From contig JAUPFP010000003.1 of the NCBI GenBank assembly GCA_036925085.1, positions 9,146,008-9,210,007 on the forward strand: a stretch of DNA of 64,000 nucleotides, written 5' to 3'. Source of the stretch: Brachycybe producta (Eukaryota > Arthropoda > Diplopoda > Playtdesmida > Andrognathidae). Position 1 is the first letter of the stretch. The number at the start of each line of letters is the position of its first letter. A program made the position numbers and the translations under genes. Positions 1-10,771 of this stretch are shown piece by piece. The notes under the pieces were generated by a model that was not told the DNA's origin, did no database searches, and saw only the letters and a program-made list of their open reading frames with translations.

Positions 1-1716
1 CAAAGTAGCTAATGTAGTCTTTTTGCAATCTGGATAACGACTAGAATGTTCTTTCACAACTTGAAGCAAATACTGTTTCTGATCTTCATTTTTTGTTAAT
101 ATTGGATTGTACTCTTTCATCAATGCCACACCTCTTTCAGCATTGTCATTCACAACTTGTAAATGTTTTATGATATCCTTAGCTTGCTTGTAGTCTTCTC
201 GCAGATGCCATATCTTTGGATCATGTTCTAAGAACCTTTTGGAAATGCCAAGATGGTCAAATAAGTGCATTGAGTTCTTCGATACAAAGTCTTCTATTCT
301 CATATTAACGGAGCCACTGGCATTTTTGGATTCTCTTCAGAGGCTGATCTGCACCTTCCTTTTCATAAAGATATTTTAGCATTGCCTGTTTTGATTTGAT
401 TGGCACACTGTCATCAAAAAATGCCAATCCAACTAGTTCCTCACTTAAGTACCAGAAATGTCCCTCAAATTTCTTGCAAGTAACATTGGATATTGAAGGA
501 TTGATTTTTTTATAATCTCTAAGCTTTTGCAGAAGCTGTTGATCATTGAAAGCTGCAGTAATGGGAAGTGGGGCAGTGAACCAAGCCTTGATGTAGACAT
601 AAACAAGAAAGACACATATGTTGCATAGTCCTTTTTTTTCTCTTGCAGTGAGAGTAAACTGGTTACGAAACAGCCACATTTTTAGTGAGTATATTGCTTT
701 GGGCATTCATCTTGCATGATGTACAGCCCCAGGGGCTAAAAATCGCACACCTCGTGGTGGTGTACCTCCCAGAAAGATAACAGCTAATTCTAAACATTCT
801 CTGTAATTATCTCTGATTTTAGTGTCAGTTTGTTGAAGCTGGTTAGTACAGAATTCAATGACATTGTCTTTTTCATCTTTCATCACAAGCTGTACAGTTT
901 CACTGCTGTCTAAAGACATGTAAGATGACTGATCTATTTTAACCCAGAATTGCATGAATCGCTTGAATATGGTTACATCAGGGCCAGAAAAGGTACAACC
1001 CATGGCTTCATTAAATGCACTAGCAAGAACAAGTTCTAAGATATGGTGACGACATGAAAAGTACAGAAGATCCTTCTGCAATTTCTGCTCTAACAGAATA
1101 CAAGTTCCATTTCTGTGACCTGTGTTGCTAAATGTGGTATCGAAGCACATAGCTTTCACTTGATCGACAACATCCCCTTTTTTATATGGAAATCTGCAAC
1201 AGCAGTTGCCTGACACCCCCAGTGCCTGCCTGCAACTTAGGCACACCTAGAAGCTGGTTAACACCTAAAACCTGAAACAATCACAGGAAGCCAACCTTTT
1301 TCTCTCTGTGCAAGTAGAAAATACTTGTCTTCTAGAATAGTATTCATTGTGAGGGCATCCTTATGAGCAATGTCAAATAAATTATCGAGGTCATCTTTAA
1401 ACTGACTCTCATGACTTTGCTGAACAGCACTTTTCCTATTACAATTTTTTTCAGTTTGACCCACTTCTCATGAAGCTTTTCTGTCTTCTTAACACAATCC
1501 TGTTCATGTCTTATGGGAATCCAGGCTTTTTCCAAAAATACTGCAGCTTCTTTTACAGCACTACGGGAACTTTCACGGATTGTCTTTTTTAAGGTTCGGT
1601 GGTGATAAAAAATACACTGAGCACTTGTTTATTAGAGGGTAACTTTGATCCCTTGATAGAGGTCTCTTCTGGCCCAATAAGCCATAAAGTATTGGTTTTT
1701 CTGGTTGCAGTAGCCA
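1..1716 (-). pseudogene. hAT-like transposase, decayed copy
   Basis: Reading from the ATG at 1714-1716 on the minus strand, the fragments match the 753-aa transposase at 45337-47598: the N-terminus, then (after the deletion) the region with the FDTT and CRHH motifs, and the C-terminal half. Several frameshifts split it, near 1490, 1250 and 710. The roughly 540-bp deletion removes the part that in the intact copy holds the HWDGK aspartate, so no active transposase could be made. In this copy the CRHH motif itself is kept. The C-terminus lies beyond the left edge. Confidence 0.85.
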
Positions 1717-1912
1717 TAACTATTAATTTTTCACTTTACCTGTAATAATAGAGAAAAATCATAAAAAAGAAAGAATTTCATATTCATTGAGCTACCCCTA
1801 AATATTACTTGACTGTAATATAACTTTGCACAACATAATTTTATACATAATAGAACAACATGGGAGGGTCAGACAAAGACTTTTAAAAACTTAAAAAATA
1901 AGGACCACCCTA
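1..1912 (-). mobile_element. hAT-like DNA transposon, copy 1 (right part, internally deleted)
   Basis: This stretch is nearly identical to the complete transposon at 45013-47793 and is cut by the left window edge. Its right terminus is the 13-bp inverted repeat (AAGGACCACCCTA, ending at 1912), identical to that of copy 2. Relative to copy 2 it lacks about 540 bp: the sequence jumps near 1270 between positions that correspond to about 46629 and 47171 of copy 2, with a shared CC at the junction. It sits inside Gypsy coding DNA that resumes at 1913. The target duplication cannot be checked because the left end is outside the window. Confidence 0.85.
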
Positions 1913-2500
1913 ACCATTGCAGGGTACTTCGGTACACCTTCCAAACTCGTTAGTGGGTGCGTTGGCGAAGCTTAACGATTCTGTGGAGCCTCTGCTACTT
2001 CCTCCTTTCGGGATACCGGAAGGCATGCCTGCAGATCCTGAAAAGGTGGATGGGTGGGTTGACATTGGGTCACCTGAACTCGCAGAGACCAGTTTTCTGA
2101 TTAGGAGCGGGGATGTTTGTTCCCTGCGACTGTTGGAGAATGTATGGCTATCAGCTCATGAGCGGAAGGTAGTTTCCGTGAGTCTGATAGAGCATGCTGG
2201 CCCTGGTCAGCTGCTTCTCGTAGAGCTCCATCGGAAAGCCTTGTGTGGTCGTGGTCTTTTGCTGGTGGCAGGTATTGCCGAGGCCACAGACCAAGGCAAT
2301 TACGACATCTGGCTTGAGAATGTTGCTGATGTGCCCATTGCCCTGGAAACAGGAGAGGGTGTCGCAACAGCTCAAGCTGTGGAGGCAGCCATTGTGGTGG
2401 GACTGGATGGTCCGTCTAAGTTGAGAGGGGAGACCCCACTCTAGGTGACGGCCGGTCATAGGGGCTTCCGCCTAAGTTGAGAGGGGCGACCGGTAAAGGT
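1913..2500 (+). pseudogene. Gypsy pol, protease-to-RT linker region
   Basis: An open stretch of about 175 codons (1917-2444) encodes the type of beta-strand-rich segment that lies between the aspartic protease and the RT fingers in this Gypsy lineage, with features such as LIRSGDVCSLRLLENVWL and GNYDIWLENVADVPIALETG. The DSGA protease active site is not present; it would lie upstream, beyond the inserted transposon. A short direct repeat (AAGTTGAGAGGGG) occurs at about 2418 and 2474. The assignment rests on position and on likeness to the corresponding segment of element B (51932-52342). Confidence 0.55.
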
Positions 2501-2569
2501 TGCCGGGTCCTCTACGTGGAAGTGAAACCCACTCTCGAAGAGTGCCTTAGCATGGAGCAAAGTATTTCG

Positions 2570-3165
2570 CAACCCTGGACCTTGCTAGTGATTACTTTCA
2601 GGTCAGGATGGCGGAGCAGGACATTGAGAAGACAGCATTCATTTGCTCTCAAGGTCTGTTTGAGTTTCGGAAATTGCCTTTCGGACTCTGTAATGCTTCT
2701 GCCACTATGCAAAGAGCATTAGACTTCTTGTTGGCGGGACATAAGTGGGAGAGCTGCTTGGTGTACCTAGACGATATTATTGTCTTCGGGAGCACCTTTA
2801 AGCAGTTTCTCGAATGCTTAGGTACTGTCCTGAGACTGTTACGAGGGGCGGAGCTGAAACTCCAGCCGAAGAAGTGTTTCTTCAGGTTTGACAAGGTCAA
2901 ATATCTCGGTCACATTGTGAGTGCTGAGGGAGTTGCTCCTGACCCGGGACTCGTGAGGGCAGTCGAAGAGTTCAATGTTCCTACAACGGTGACCGCCGTC
3001 CGAAGTTTTTTGAACTGGCCGGCTACTACCGTAGGTTCATTAAGGACTTCGCCAAGGTCGCAAGGCCACTGCATGATCTGACCAAGAAGGATGCATCCTT
3101 TGACTGGTCGGAACAGTGTGGTCTAGTGTTTGAGCAGTTAAAGGCATTTTTAACCAAGGCACCGG
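2570..3165 (+). pseudogene. Gypsy reverse transcriptase, fingers deleted
   Basis: The palm and thumb of a Ty3/Gypsy RT are clear: FGLCNASATMQRALDFLL, then the catalytic YLDDIIVFG near 2763-2790, then KYLGHIVSAEGV and the VRSFL motif. The N-terminal fingers (the RPSKSPY and FCVDYRKLN region seen in the other copies) are missing, which points to an internal deletion before about 2570. A frameshift follows VRSFL at about 3015, and the thumb-to-RNase H junction near 3165 is also broken. Confidence 0.85.
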
Positions 3166-3166
3166 T

Positions 3167-3930
3167 GTGTTAATTCACACCGATGCTAGTGGGTACGGTC
3201 TAGGTGTCGTAGTATACCAGAAGCTACCTGAGGACAAGGCTTCTCAGGTTCTGGCCTATGCTAGCCGTCTCATGAAGGAACCGGAAACACAATATAGTGT
3301 CACCGAGAAGGAATGCTTGGCTATCATGTTTGCCGTGGGTAAATTCCAATCTTACATTTTTAACCGGGACTTTGTGATCGTAACTGATCACCATGCTCTC
3401 TGTCATCTGCAGACTGCCAAAAACCTGCAAGGCAGGTTGGGACTTTGGCAGATGCAGCTGCAGGAGTACTGGTATAAGATTCAGTTTAAGATGGAGAAAC
3501 TTCATGAGGATGCCGACTGTTTGAGTCGGTATCCGGTAAATGAAGTTGACGATCCTTCTTTGCCTGAACACATCGAGGCAGACGTGGGTGAGGTGATTTA
3601 CCAGATCCGTTCCGAGGTGGATTGGGTTATGGAGCAGGCCAATGACAATTGGTGCTCCAAGGTGAAGCGTGAGCTCTCCACCAACCCCGACTCGAACTTA
3701 CGGTTCAAGTTCGTGGTGGCAAACAAGTTGTTGTGTGCCATCAAATCCATACAGGATCGCACAAGAACTGTGTTGGTTGTGCCGAGATCGTGTCAAGCCT
3801 TCTGCTTGCGGAAGTTGCACGATAGCTCCGATACTGGTCACTGGTCTGAGTGTCGGTCTTACTGGTCGGAGTGTACAAGACATACCAACGGTTACGTACT
3901 CGTTTCTACTGGTTATGTATGAAACGTGAC
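3167..3930 (+). pseudogene. Gypsy RNase H and tether
   Basis: The reading frame starts LIHTDASGYGLGVVVYQ (the TDAS catalytic Asp), continues with SVTEKECLAIMFAVGKF (catalytic Glu) and VTDHHALCHL (catalytic Asp), and ends the domain with EDADCLSRYPV. This is the standard Ty3/Gypsy RNase H. The following acidic linker (about 3540-3800) leads to the zinc-binding N-terminus of integrase. The frame is lost near 3830-3870. A second, more decayed copy of this stretch lies on the minus strand at 15115-15480. Confidence 0.85.
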
Positions 3931-4830
3931 ACAGTGGAGTATGTTAAATCATGCTTGGTGTGTCAAAGAGTACGGCAGTTCGCCAGAGCTCAAGGGTTCT
4001 TGCAACCGATAGTTCTGGAGTACCCGGTTCATACCTGGGGAATAGACTTCATTGGGCCTTTTCCTGCATCCGTGGGTGGAGTCACTTATGTGTTGATCAT
4101 GGTTGACTACTTCACCCGATACGGCGTGGCAAAGGCAATACGAAGGGCTACGGCCGCTTGTGTTAAGTTCCTGAAAGATGAGATCTTGTCAGTGTTTGGT
4201 ATACCAACAACTCTCATCTCGGATCGTGGTTCGCAGTTCTGTAGCAAAGCTTTGCGAAAGTTCAGGGAGCGCTATAATATAGCGCAGCACCACACGACGG
4301 TGTACCATCCACGAGCCAATGGGCTTACGGAGCAAACGAACAAAACCGTAATGGAGACCATTAAGCGTTACCTTGGTCCCCTCAAGGACCAACGTGACTG
4401 GTTTGAGAAATTACGGCCTGTCGTGTGGGCCTACAACACTGCGGTGCAGGGGAGCACGGAAGTGTCTCTGTACTAATTGTTGTTTGGCCACGAACCAAGG
4501 TTGGGGATTGATAATCTCCTTCCTGATGGTCCGGTCCACGACTTGCCTGACCTTCAAGCCGTGGAAGAAGAGCCAGTATGATGCTGGCCGGGTGAAGCCA
4601 CCCCTGTACCAGCCTGGTATGAAGGTCTGGATGAGGGATCTGGCTGGTAAGCTCGGCCAGGCTAAGAAGTGGAACTTCGCATACAAGGCTGAACTGGGTA
4701 CGGTGGTCGGGCAGATTTCTGACCTAGTCTACGAGGTAGAATTCGTAGATGGGTATGGTCGGAAGGTTAGGGACCAGTTTCACGTTGATAACCTGAAGCC
4801 GTACGTTCCCACATGTGGAGTTCGTGAGGA
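3850..4830 (+). pseudogene. Gypsy integrase with C-terminal GPY/F-like domain
   Basis: The CLVCQR zinc-finger end is followed by the catalytic core: WGIDFIGPFP with the first Asp, ISDRGSQF with the second Asp, and HHTTVYHPRANGLTEQTNK with the Glu. The core is complete by motif through WAYNTAVQGSTE, where a stop occurs at about 4476. In another frame the C-terminal part resumes with MKVWMRDLAGKLGQAKKW and VDNLKPYVP, an SH3-like tail typical of Gypsy integrases, and ends in an acidic Ser-rich stretch overlapping the LTR start. Frameshifts make it non-functional. Confidence 0.85.
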
Positions 4831-4942
4831 AGATGGGCTTGGTGGCTCTGAAACCTCTTCAGACTCCAGTGGGACCAGTGACGCTGAGTCGAGGACCGGT
4901 GGAAGTGACAGGATGGACGATGTCCAGCCCGGAACTTCCGGT

Positions 4943-5722
4943 TGTGGCAACCTGGTCTGCTCAATTTTAAATTTTGATTGAGCAGACGAATTTTCCTATG
5001 GTGGTCTGCCTGACAGCTACAGTAGGCTGTTAGGTTGGACGCCATTTTGGTGCCAGCAGACCTCTCACCATGAAGTCTATGGGTGAGAGGTCAGATGTGA
5101 CCTCTGTCCAATCCAGGTGGAGTTGCCTGGAGGTTTCCTGTGGCCTAGTCAGCCACAGGATCTAGGCAGTGTGTTGTTGGCAGCTTTTTGGACTAGACCT
5201 GTGGGTGGAGGTCTGGGTGACCTCCACTGTACAGCATTTTGGTCTTCATCTTTGTTTGCCTTTTAGCCTGTTGGCTTATTTATATAAAGTGCCTTTGGGC
5301 TGGTCAATCGGACCAGCCCTTATTTGTATATAATCAACATTGTCATCATACATCATAAGTGTAAATTAAAACACTTAATTCTTCATCTTACTTTGTGTCC
5401 GTGTGTTTTCTTGGGGGTTTATCGCGGGAGGGTGGGTTTTCGGTTCTGGGAAACTCAACCGTCCTTTCCGACCTCTTTCGGCCAGTAAATCGTGTCGGCT
5501 TGCGGTGAAACCCCTGTTTCACCGCGAGCCGATTAGGCGGCATTTCACCATCGTGTCACCATCAAGGGAAGCTCCGCACCGGCACCACCCGAGGGGTGCA
5601 GCGTGGGAGAGGCGGCTGCGGGTACGGTCCCGTCCCCGTCGTCGGAGCTCTGTTACCGGTAAGTGGGAACATTTTAAAGTTTTTGTTTACCGCGTATTGT
5701 AATGGTCTGGCGGGACGTTACA
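4943..5722 (+). repeat. 3' LTR of element 1
   Basis: The 780-bp sequence begins TGTGGCAACC and ends CGTTACA, and its counterpart is the 738-bp solo LTR at 30087-30824 (reverse orientation). Near its start a 10-bp stem (GTCTGCTCAA / TTGAGCAGAC, about 4954-4986) forms an inverted repeat. A TATA-like TTTATATAAAG lies near 5280, which supports plus orientation. The matching 5' LTR is not in the window, so no target duplication can be tested. Confidence 0.85.
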
Positions 5723-5835
5723 CGGTCAGCCCTTCTTAGCTAATGAGTCTACCGACTCTGATGCAGAAGAAGCACCTCAGCCCCGGTACAACTTCCGTCC
5801 GAGGAAATCGAAGCCTTTCGAGGTGGTTCAATGAA
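5723..5835 (+). pseudogene. Retroelement polyprotein C-terminal tail (possible)
   Basis: A short frame (5740-5832) encodes an acidic Ser/Asp stretch followed by PRYNFRPRKSKPFEVVQ and a stop. Tails of the form RYNLRPR are common at the C-terminus of Gypsy integrase polyproteins. It lies directly after the LTR of element 1, so that element may have inserted near the end of an older retroelement gene. The identification is by motif only. Confidence 0.4.
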
Positions 5836-7080
5836 CACATGATGCCCCAGTGAACACCAGGATTTTACAAGGACTCAATGAGGCCTCGCCCTGGTGGGAG
5901 AGATTAAATCAATCTCTGGATTGGGATGATGGGCAGATTCAAAGAAATAAAATCTGAGAGCCCAGAGACCCGTGGACAGGATACCGCCTGTCTGTCACGG
6001 ACAGATGGCGTTTGTCCAGGGAGAACTGGGCGAAGAAATCCACAATTCCCAGTTGCAGACTTAAATTGACGTCTGCAAATGAAATTTCTGTTCAAGATCT
6101 CTCCGACCTGAGTTTGTCCATAGAGATTTGCGCTGTGTATCTGACCCTAGAAAGGCAGACGACAGTGGAATCACTATGGTAACAGTAGTGGAGGTGGCTA
6201 ATGAAGTTTTAGCCGCCAAGTCGCCACTGTTAGTCGTGCCTCCAGTGAAATTAGCGGCTAGGGGCCATCTTGTTTTAAAAATAAAACAGAGCCACTATTT
6301 TTCGTGGAAAAAAAAAATTTCACCGGAGAAAACGACCAAGCTCAGGATTCCAGGATGCTAAAAATAAAACAGTAAGTCCCCAAAGAGGAATTTTCTTTTC
6401 TTGTCCTTGGGCAATACTTATTTATTACTTTTTGGTTTGTCAAGCGGTCATTGACCGCTTGAACACGTGGTTTTGGTGGAGGCATCGCCGTTATGGTTTT
6501 CACGGTGATGCTACCGCCGACGAGGCCGGCAATTACACAGTGTTTGACCATCCGAACGCCGTGGAACTTGGTGGTGACCAAGTTCTACGGAGTTTGGACG
6601 GGCAGAAGGTGTCTTTCGCTGGTTCTGTCCTTGAAACCACCGTGGAGAACGGTTTCGACCGTAGACCACGGTGTTCTAACGGACAGAAAGTGGTTTTGCA
6701 CGGTAGAAGTCCATGTAAACTACTCCCCAAGCCACCTGAATTACTGGTGCCGATTTTGGACGGACCAAACACTTGTTTAGCCGTTTCTGGCCGTGCGGTC
6801 CCCGTGAAGGACAGTTTTTACCGTGAATCATGAGTGGTGCATGGTGGAAACGCGATTTTGCACAGTGAAAACCCGTGGAAATCGCCGCCCAAGGTACCGA
6901 ACCATAACTTGCGGGTTTTGGACTGGCACAAAAAGTTTTTGGCCGGTTCCGACTGGGTGATTACCATTGGGTCAGCTTTGGCCGTGTACCACGGTGCCTG
7001 CCCGGCCAGAAAGCAATTTTTCACGGTAAACGTCCATGAAAATTGCTTCCTACCGTGGTAGGATGTTTTCTTACGGATAT
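5836..7080. other. Unassigned region; CACGGT/ACCGTG-rich part 6420-7045
   Basis: No convincing gene is visible here. From 5836 to 6400 all frames are broken. From about 6420 to 7045 the hexamer CACGGT or its complement ACCGTG recurs many times at irregular spacing on both strands, often next to GTGGAA, which suggests old, scrambled short repeats or a retroelement leader. The stretch ends with a pyrimidine-rich TTTTTGGTTCTTTACAG at about 7080-7096, which resembles a 3' splice acceptor just before the reading frame that follows. Confidence 0.3.
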
Positions 7081-8035
7081 TTTTGGTTCTTTACAGGTAG
7101 CAACGGCGGAGAAGGAAGTTAACGGCGGGGGCAGCGGTTCTTCCTCCCTCAGCTTTTTGCATCCAGGTGCTGTGGAGCTGTTGGAGTCGGATGCCGCTTG
7201 CTCCCCGGACTCTTTGAGTTGGGTCATCGCGAACTTGGCTGACGGCGGACCCTTGGGTCTGCTATTGGTCGAGGATGCTGTGGTGGTGCAGCCATCTCCT
7301 CGGACCCCTCTATATTATGGGTCTGAGTGGGGACTGTTGACACCGCCTCCCACCGTGGAGTCTCCGAAGGCAACCATTAAGTTGGGAGCCATGGAGATTC
7401 CGGTGGTTGGTGAGCCGGTGCGCGCGAGCATGCCTGTCGGAGAGGCAGCCACCGGTTTGGCGGCTACCTCCCCGACAAAGTGTGAGACTCTGGCGGACCA
7501 AAGCCGGCTAGATTTAGCTAGCCTGGCTGAGGGAAGCAGGGATGCCTCCCTTGGAATAACCCTTGTCATAGAAACGGAGGCGGAGATAGACACCACCAAG
7601 GATAACGTGGTACCCGTCTCCAGGCGGTAGCAAGGCCAGTGGATCCTCTCTTCAGAGGACTCTTCGGAGTCTGAAGGGAGAGGACCAAGCTCCCTGGGTA
7701 AACGGTCTTTGACCGGATCCCAGGAGGGTACTCCAGCCCGGAAGGACAGTCCAATTCCGGTCGACCCTGTGGGGGAGATGGAAGCGGCCTGTCTGGAAAG
7801 GCAGGACGAAGCTGCGAAGTACCAAATGGCGTCAGGTGGTTTTCAGATGCCGGATGGGAAACGCTACTTCGTTGAGGAGTACCCTACCCAGCAGTTCAGG
7901 AAGGACGGTTCGAAATCCAAGAAAAAGTCCGGAGCTGCTAGGTACACCGCCAGGATGAAAGCTCTGGGGGAGAGAAAGTTCAGACAGCTGTGTCTATATT
8001 ACCAGCTGTTTGCGATTTTAACATTTTTTTTTTAA
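7043..8035 (+). pseudogene. Unknown protein, one in-frame stop
   Basis: A single frame of about 330 codons is open except for one TAG at 7628-7630. The first part is rich in small and acidic residues. The second contains SSEDSSESEGRG and then a basic stretch, GSKSKKKSGAARYTARMKALGERKF, which could bind nucleic acid. I do not recognise the family. It lies between a Gypsy remnant and a second Gypsy element, and its composition resembles retroelement accessory or Gag proteins more than a host gene. If the acceptor-like site near 7096 is used, coding would begin after it (VATAEKEVNGG). Confidence 0.35.
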
Positions 8036-8125
8036 ATTCAACATTTGAATACGACGTGTGCAACTCAACTGTGTTTGAACTGTGATTGAATAATCAACTG
8101 GAACTATGTTTGGAATTGTGCAACA

Positions 8126-8815
8126 ATGGAAACAACACAAGAAGAATCAATTATGGAAACAGCAACTGCTTCTGTGGATGTTGAGATCACCAAAGGACAT
8201 CCATTTGACCAGGTACAACATGGTAGGATGAGTCCAACAATTTCAACAACGGAGTCAACCCGAACAAATGCACAGACTGATAGAAAGAATTGAGCAAACT
8301 GTAACCCCTGTACTTTTTTTCAGTTGAATAGAGGTATGTGCAAAGAAATCTACAAAACTTTGTGGATTACCCCAATGACAGCTGAAGACTACATGGAGCG
8401 AGCGCATTGGATGGAGCAGGATTTGATTGCTATGGGTCAACTGTCCACGAAAAGCAGGAGTACTCTCAAGAATCAACAGCCTAACCAACAGCAGCAACAG
8501 ACTCCGCTAACTCGAGGAACACAACCTCAGACAAATAAAAATCAGCAGACGGGAAGGTCATGGTCAGGGACCACAGCAGCAGCAGCAGCTGAATAAGCAA
8601 ATGCATCTGCAGAAACAGCAGCAGCAGTATCAAAACCATAGAAATAAAGGAAGAAATTATGGGCAAAACAAGAATTTTCAAGGACCGGATATGCAACACT
8701 ATTTTATATGTCAGAAAACTGGACACTTGATTAATAATTGCCCTGAGCATCAGAACGGATCCCCTGAATCAGCTGTTCGACACATCATGGAGGGTTGAAA
8801 ACAACAGCAGGAGAT
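8126..8815 (+). pseudogene. Gypsy Gag fragments with altered zinc knuckle
   Basis: A 55-codon frame starts at the ATG at 8126 and stops at 8291-8293; its position suggests the Gag N-terminus. After a gap, 8324-8596 and 8601-8798 match the Gag C-terminus of element B: EDYMERAHWMEQDLIAMGQ corresponds to its EFLEQAIWMENDLVLTGK, then a Gln-rich linker (CAG/CAA runs at about 8570-8630), then YFICQKTGHLINNCPEH. The zinc knuckle should read C-x2-C-x4-H-x4-C, but its first Cys is Tyr here (TAT). Most of the capsid region is missing. Confidence 0.7.
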
Positions 8816-9256
8816 GGAACGAGCCACTGCAATTTCAGCAACTGCTGCAATGTCCACACCTCCTACTGTCTGGCATTTGACATCTGATGAATTGAGTATT
8901 GCGAATTTGAACAGTACTAAGATTTTGGAATAGAGGATATCCATTGCCCCAGCCACTACGGAGATGAAACTCTAATCGAAAATGAGCAGTAAACCGATTG
9001 GATAAGCAGGAGGAAGCGATTGGATTTGTTAATGGTTTTGATTTTGGATATGAATTGGAATTGAGAAATTGTGATGATGATTATGGAGTATACCAGACTG
9101 GATCTCCAAGAATCTTCATTACAATAAGTGATGCAATTTGAGATGAGAAATCATAATGACGATTATGGAGCCAACGGAAATTCGAAGAAGAATACCGGGA
9201 TGGATCTCCGAGGGTTTTTGTTACAATGTATTGATTAACTTGGATGCTGATTGATT

Positions 9257-9395
9257 GAATTCTGAAAGTATTTTCCGATGGATAATTCCGGAATACAAGA
9301 ATTCTGAATAAATATTTGCCGAGGGAAATTCCGGTAAATGTAAAAAGAATTTTGAAAAAGTATTTGCTGATGGGAATTCCGGTTGATACATTTAA
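9257..9395 (+). repeat. Three imperfect ~45-bp tandem repeats
   Basis: Three successive copies begin GAATTCTGAAAG, GAATTCTGAATA and GAATTTTGAAAA, and each contains an ATTCCGG near its end. They lie in the non-coding or decayed linker of element D. A looser direct repeat, GATTATGGAG...GGATCTCC, precedes them at about 9080-9215. Confidence 0.7.
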
Positions 9396-9669
9396 AGATT
9401 TTCAAGGAAGTTGAGGAATATGGGCAGATCAACTCATCTAAATTGGTTCGATGGTCGTACCTACATTCCTGACAGAGATGGAAGTTTGCGATGATAAAAG
9501 GTACTGGTTGACAGTACCACTTCAAGGACTATGCCACTTGGTGCCCATCAAAAAGTTGGCACTGCAGAAGTACTTGACACGGCCCCTCACGTGATCAATG
9601 AAGAGACTTTGAATAGTAATCTACCTCAAGGATCGACGATCGAGGCAGTCTACAGTTCAGAGAGTACAT

Positions 9670-10224
9670 GAAAATGGCGAATGTTATGGAGATTTACGCC
9701 CAGTCTGTACAGAAATGGTAGACGGGAAGAAAACCACCAGAGCAACCATTAGTAATTGGAGAGAAATTGGTGAATGCAGTGGGAATCGAAACCCAGTCCA
9801 TAAAGAAATGGTAGACGGGGAGAAGACCATCAGAGGCACCATGAGTAATGGAGAATGTAGTGAAAGTGGAGACCTGTCTGGAAAAATAGGCCCAATCCAT
9901 AAAGAAATTGTAGACGGGGAGAAAACCATCAGAGGGACCATTAGTAATCCAAAAGAACTTGGCGAAGGATTTGGAGATCTAGACCCAATCCGTAAAGAAA
10001 CGATAGAGGGGAAGAAGAAGACCAACCGAGGGACCAATAGTAATTGGAAAGAAATTTGTGAATGTAATGTAAATCTAAGCCCAGTTTATGAAATGGTAGA
10101 TGGGGGAAAGACTATCAGAGACACCATGAGAAATGTAGAAAGATTTGAGGAATGTTTAAATCTGGGACCTAACCTCAATGCTGAGCAGAAGAAGACTATG
10201 AAAGATTTACTCCTTGAATTTTGA
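9670..10224 (+). pseudogene. Gypsy pol linker with internal protein repeats
   Basis: The frame (9715-10224) encodes at least four diverged copies of a roughly 30-35-residue unit built on VHKEMVDGEKTIRGT-SN (seen near 9715, 9810, 9900 and 10090). It then ends LNLGPNLNAEQKKTMKDLL, which matches the pre-RT segment of element B (LNLGPNLTPDQRETLRDLL) and also that of element C. The repeats are not seen in the other copies, so they arose by local duplication in this lineage. The frame stops at 10222-10224, directly before the RT. Confidence 0.7.
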
Positions 10225-10695
10225 GAGTCATTTGCGTTTGATCTGTGTGAGTTGAGAAAAACCAACCTGACAGAGCATGCGATTGATACTGGTCATGCAC
10301 GTCCAGTAAGGCAGCCATTGCGATGCACGGCGCCCGAAGCATAAGAAATCATGAAAAATGAGATAAAAGAAATGTTGGATGCTGGAGTTATCCGACATTC
10401 GAAAAGCCCTTACGCAAGTCCTGTCGTAATTGTGTAGAAGAAGGATGAAAGACACCGCTTTTGTGTGGATTATCGAAAGCTGAATGCTGATATGAAAATG
10501 GATACGTATCCGCTACCTCATATAGATGATGCATTAGACTCACTTGTGAACAGCAGATAATTTGCCACATTGGATTTAGCAAGTGGATACTGGCAAATTA
10601 GAGTTAGAGAAGACAATCAAGAGAAGACAGCGTTCATAAGCCCGTGTGGACTTTACGAATTCAGGAAGATGCCTTTTGGTCTTTGCAACACACCC
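10225..10695 (+). pseudogene. Gypsy RT N-terminal half, three stops
   Basis: Starting with LRKTNLTEHAIDTGHARPVRQPL, the sequence follows element B closely through the fingers (RFCVDYRKLNA) and palm ([26 protein letters not shown]). It carries in-frame stops at about 10342 (TAA), 10435 (TAG) and 10558 (TAA). It breaks off just after PFGLCN, before the catalytic YLDD motif. Confidence 0.85.
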
Positions 10696-10771
10696 TGGGA
10701 ATATAACAGTGGTGGCGAGAGCCTGGCACACTCAGTAAAACAATGAAGCGACGTGGCATCATCGGGAAAGA

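Larger units (their letters stand above)
1913..5722 (+). mobile_element. Ty3/Gypsy retrotransposon remnant (element 1)
   Basis: A plus-strand Gypsy element: a pre-RT segment, part of RT, RNase H, integrase and a 3' LTR follow in the usual Ty3 order (RT, RNase H, integrase). Its 5' part is separated by the DNA transposon ending at 1912 and lies off-window. The coding region carries frameshifts and deletions, so the copy is dead. The LTR at its end is the same family as the solo LTR at 30087-30824. Confidence 0.85.
8040..10695 (+). mobile_element. Ty3/Gypsy retrotransposon remnant (element D)
   Basis: Plus-strand Gypsy of the same family as element B (44610-55340): gag start, gag C-terminus with a zinc knuckle, a repeat-bearing linker and the N-terminal half of RT are present in order. 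It ends abruptly in the RT palm at about 10695, where unrelated minus-strand DNA (the end of element C) begins. No LTR is visible. Numerous stops show it is old. Confidence 0.75.
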
